Part shown: positions 63,999 to 64,000 of the stretch, piece after piece
Position numbering within the stretch: the stretch's first letter is position 1
Layout of the letters: the number at the start of each line of letters is the position of its first letter
Assembly (NCBI GenBank): GCA_937944885.1
Contig: CALFBB010000006.1
Coordinates: 33,172-97,171 of the forward strand
Direction of reading: 5' to 3'
Length of the DNA: 64,000 nucleotides
From: an uncultured cyanobacterium
Lineage (GTDB): Bacteria > Cyanobacteriota > Cyanobacteriia > Thermostichales > Thermostichaceae
Made by a program: the position numbers and the translations under genes
The notes under the pieces: generated by a model
Database searches by the model: none
The model's input: only the letters and a program-made list of their open reading frames with translations
What the model was told of the DNA's origin: nothing

Positions 63999-64000
63999 AA

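Overview
The window comes from a cyanobacterium. It carries psbH and psbN (photosystem II), crtR (cyanobacterial beta-carotene hydroxylase), a Ycf39/NmrA-type photosystem assembly factor, a BicA-like SulP transporter and several small proteins typical of cyanobacteria. The hexamer GGATCC, often as GGGATCCC, is strongly over-represented (27 copies counted by eye in the first 8.3 kb, about 2 expected). Together with the phnD-C-E-E transporter this suggests the hot-spring Synechococcus/Thermostichus lineage. That placement is inference; no rRNA is present to test it.

Layout. 1-3703: phosphonate-type ABC transporter phnDCEE. 3704-5401: SAM-I riboswitch with a terminator, then metK. 5467-9644: an orphan ABC-2 permease, cobA and a CbiX/SirB chelatase (siroheme/cobalamin branch), an asparaginase and a small cyanobacterial protein. 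9996-17399: uvrA, a TgpA-type transglutaminase, a photolyase and a small protein. 17585-20508: rbfA, an unknown gene, an RsuA/RluB pseudouridine synthase and a RodZ-like HTH protein. 20547-26768: trpF, a LOG-family protein, trxA, a small membrane protein, a J-domain protein, an SDH-type membrane protease, an unknown gene and crtR. 26769-27625: a regulatory-rich interval with paired TTAAC-N4-GTTAR motifs, an orphan terminator and a 64-residue membrane protein. 27626-37290: U32 protease/hydroxylase, recN, DUF948 and YtxH proteins, priA and a large coiled-coil protein. 38071-40208: an unknown membrane protein, dapF, psbN and psbH. 40526-47706: sugar dehydrogenase, tyrosine recombinase, GT39-like glycosyltransferase, small protein, CocE-type hydrolase and a hydrolase remnant. 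47533-52175: GNAT acetyltransferase, PCD, ycf39, small unknown genes and two stand-alone receiver proteins. 52292-63998: SufU, NDH-2, BicA-like transporter, gyrA, a class A PBP, a frameshifted small gene, sodB and a Ser/Thr kinase.

Most of this is chromosomal housekeeping with much alternation of strand and tight convergent overlaps. I saw no prophage, insertion sequence, CRISPR array, tRNA or rRNA. The most interesting signals are regulatory or structural: the SAM-I riboswitch before metK, whose P1 3' strand is tandemly duplicated; a convincing orphan terminator implying an unannotated small RNA next to crtR; a motif shared by the crtR upstream region and the adjacent small gene; an HLR1-like site between psbN and psbH; and a recurrent pattern of perfect 10-18 bp tandem duplications in intergenic DNA.
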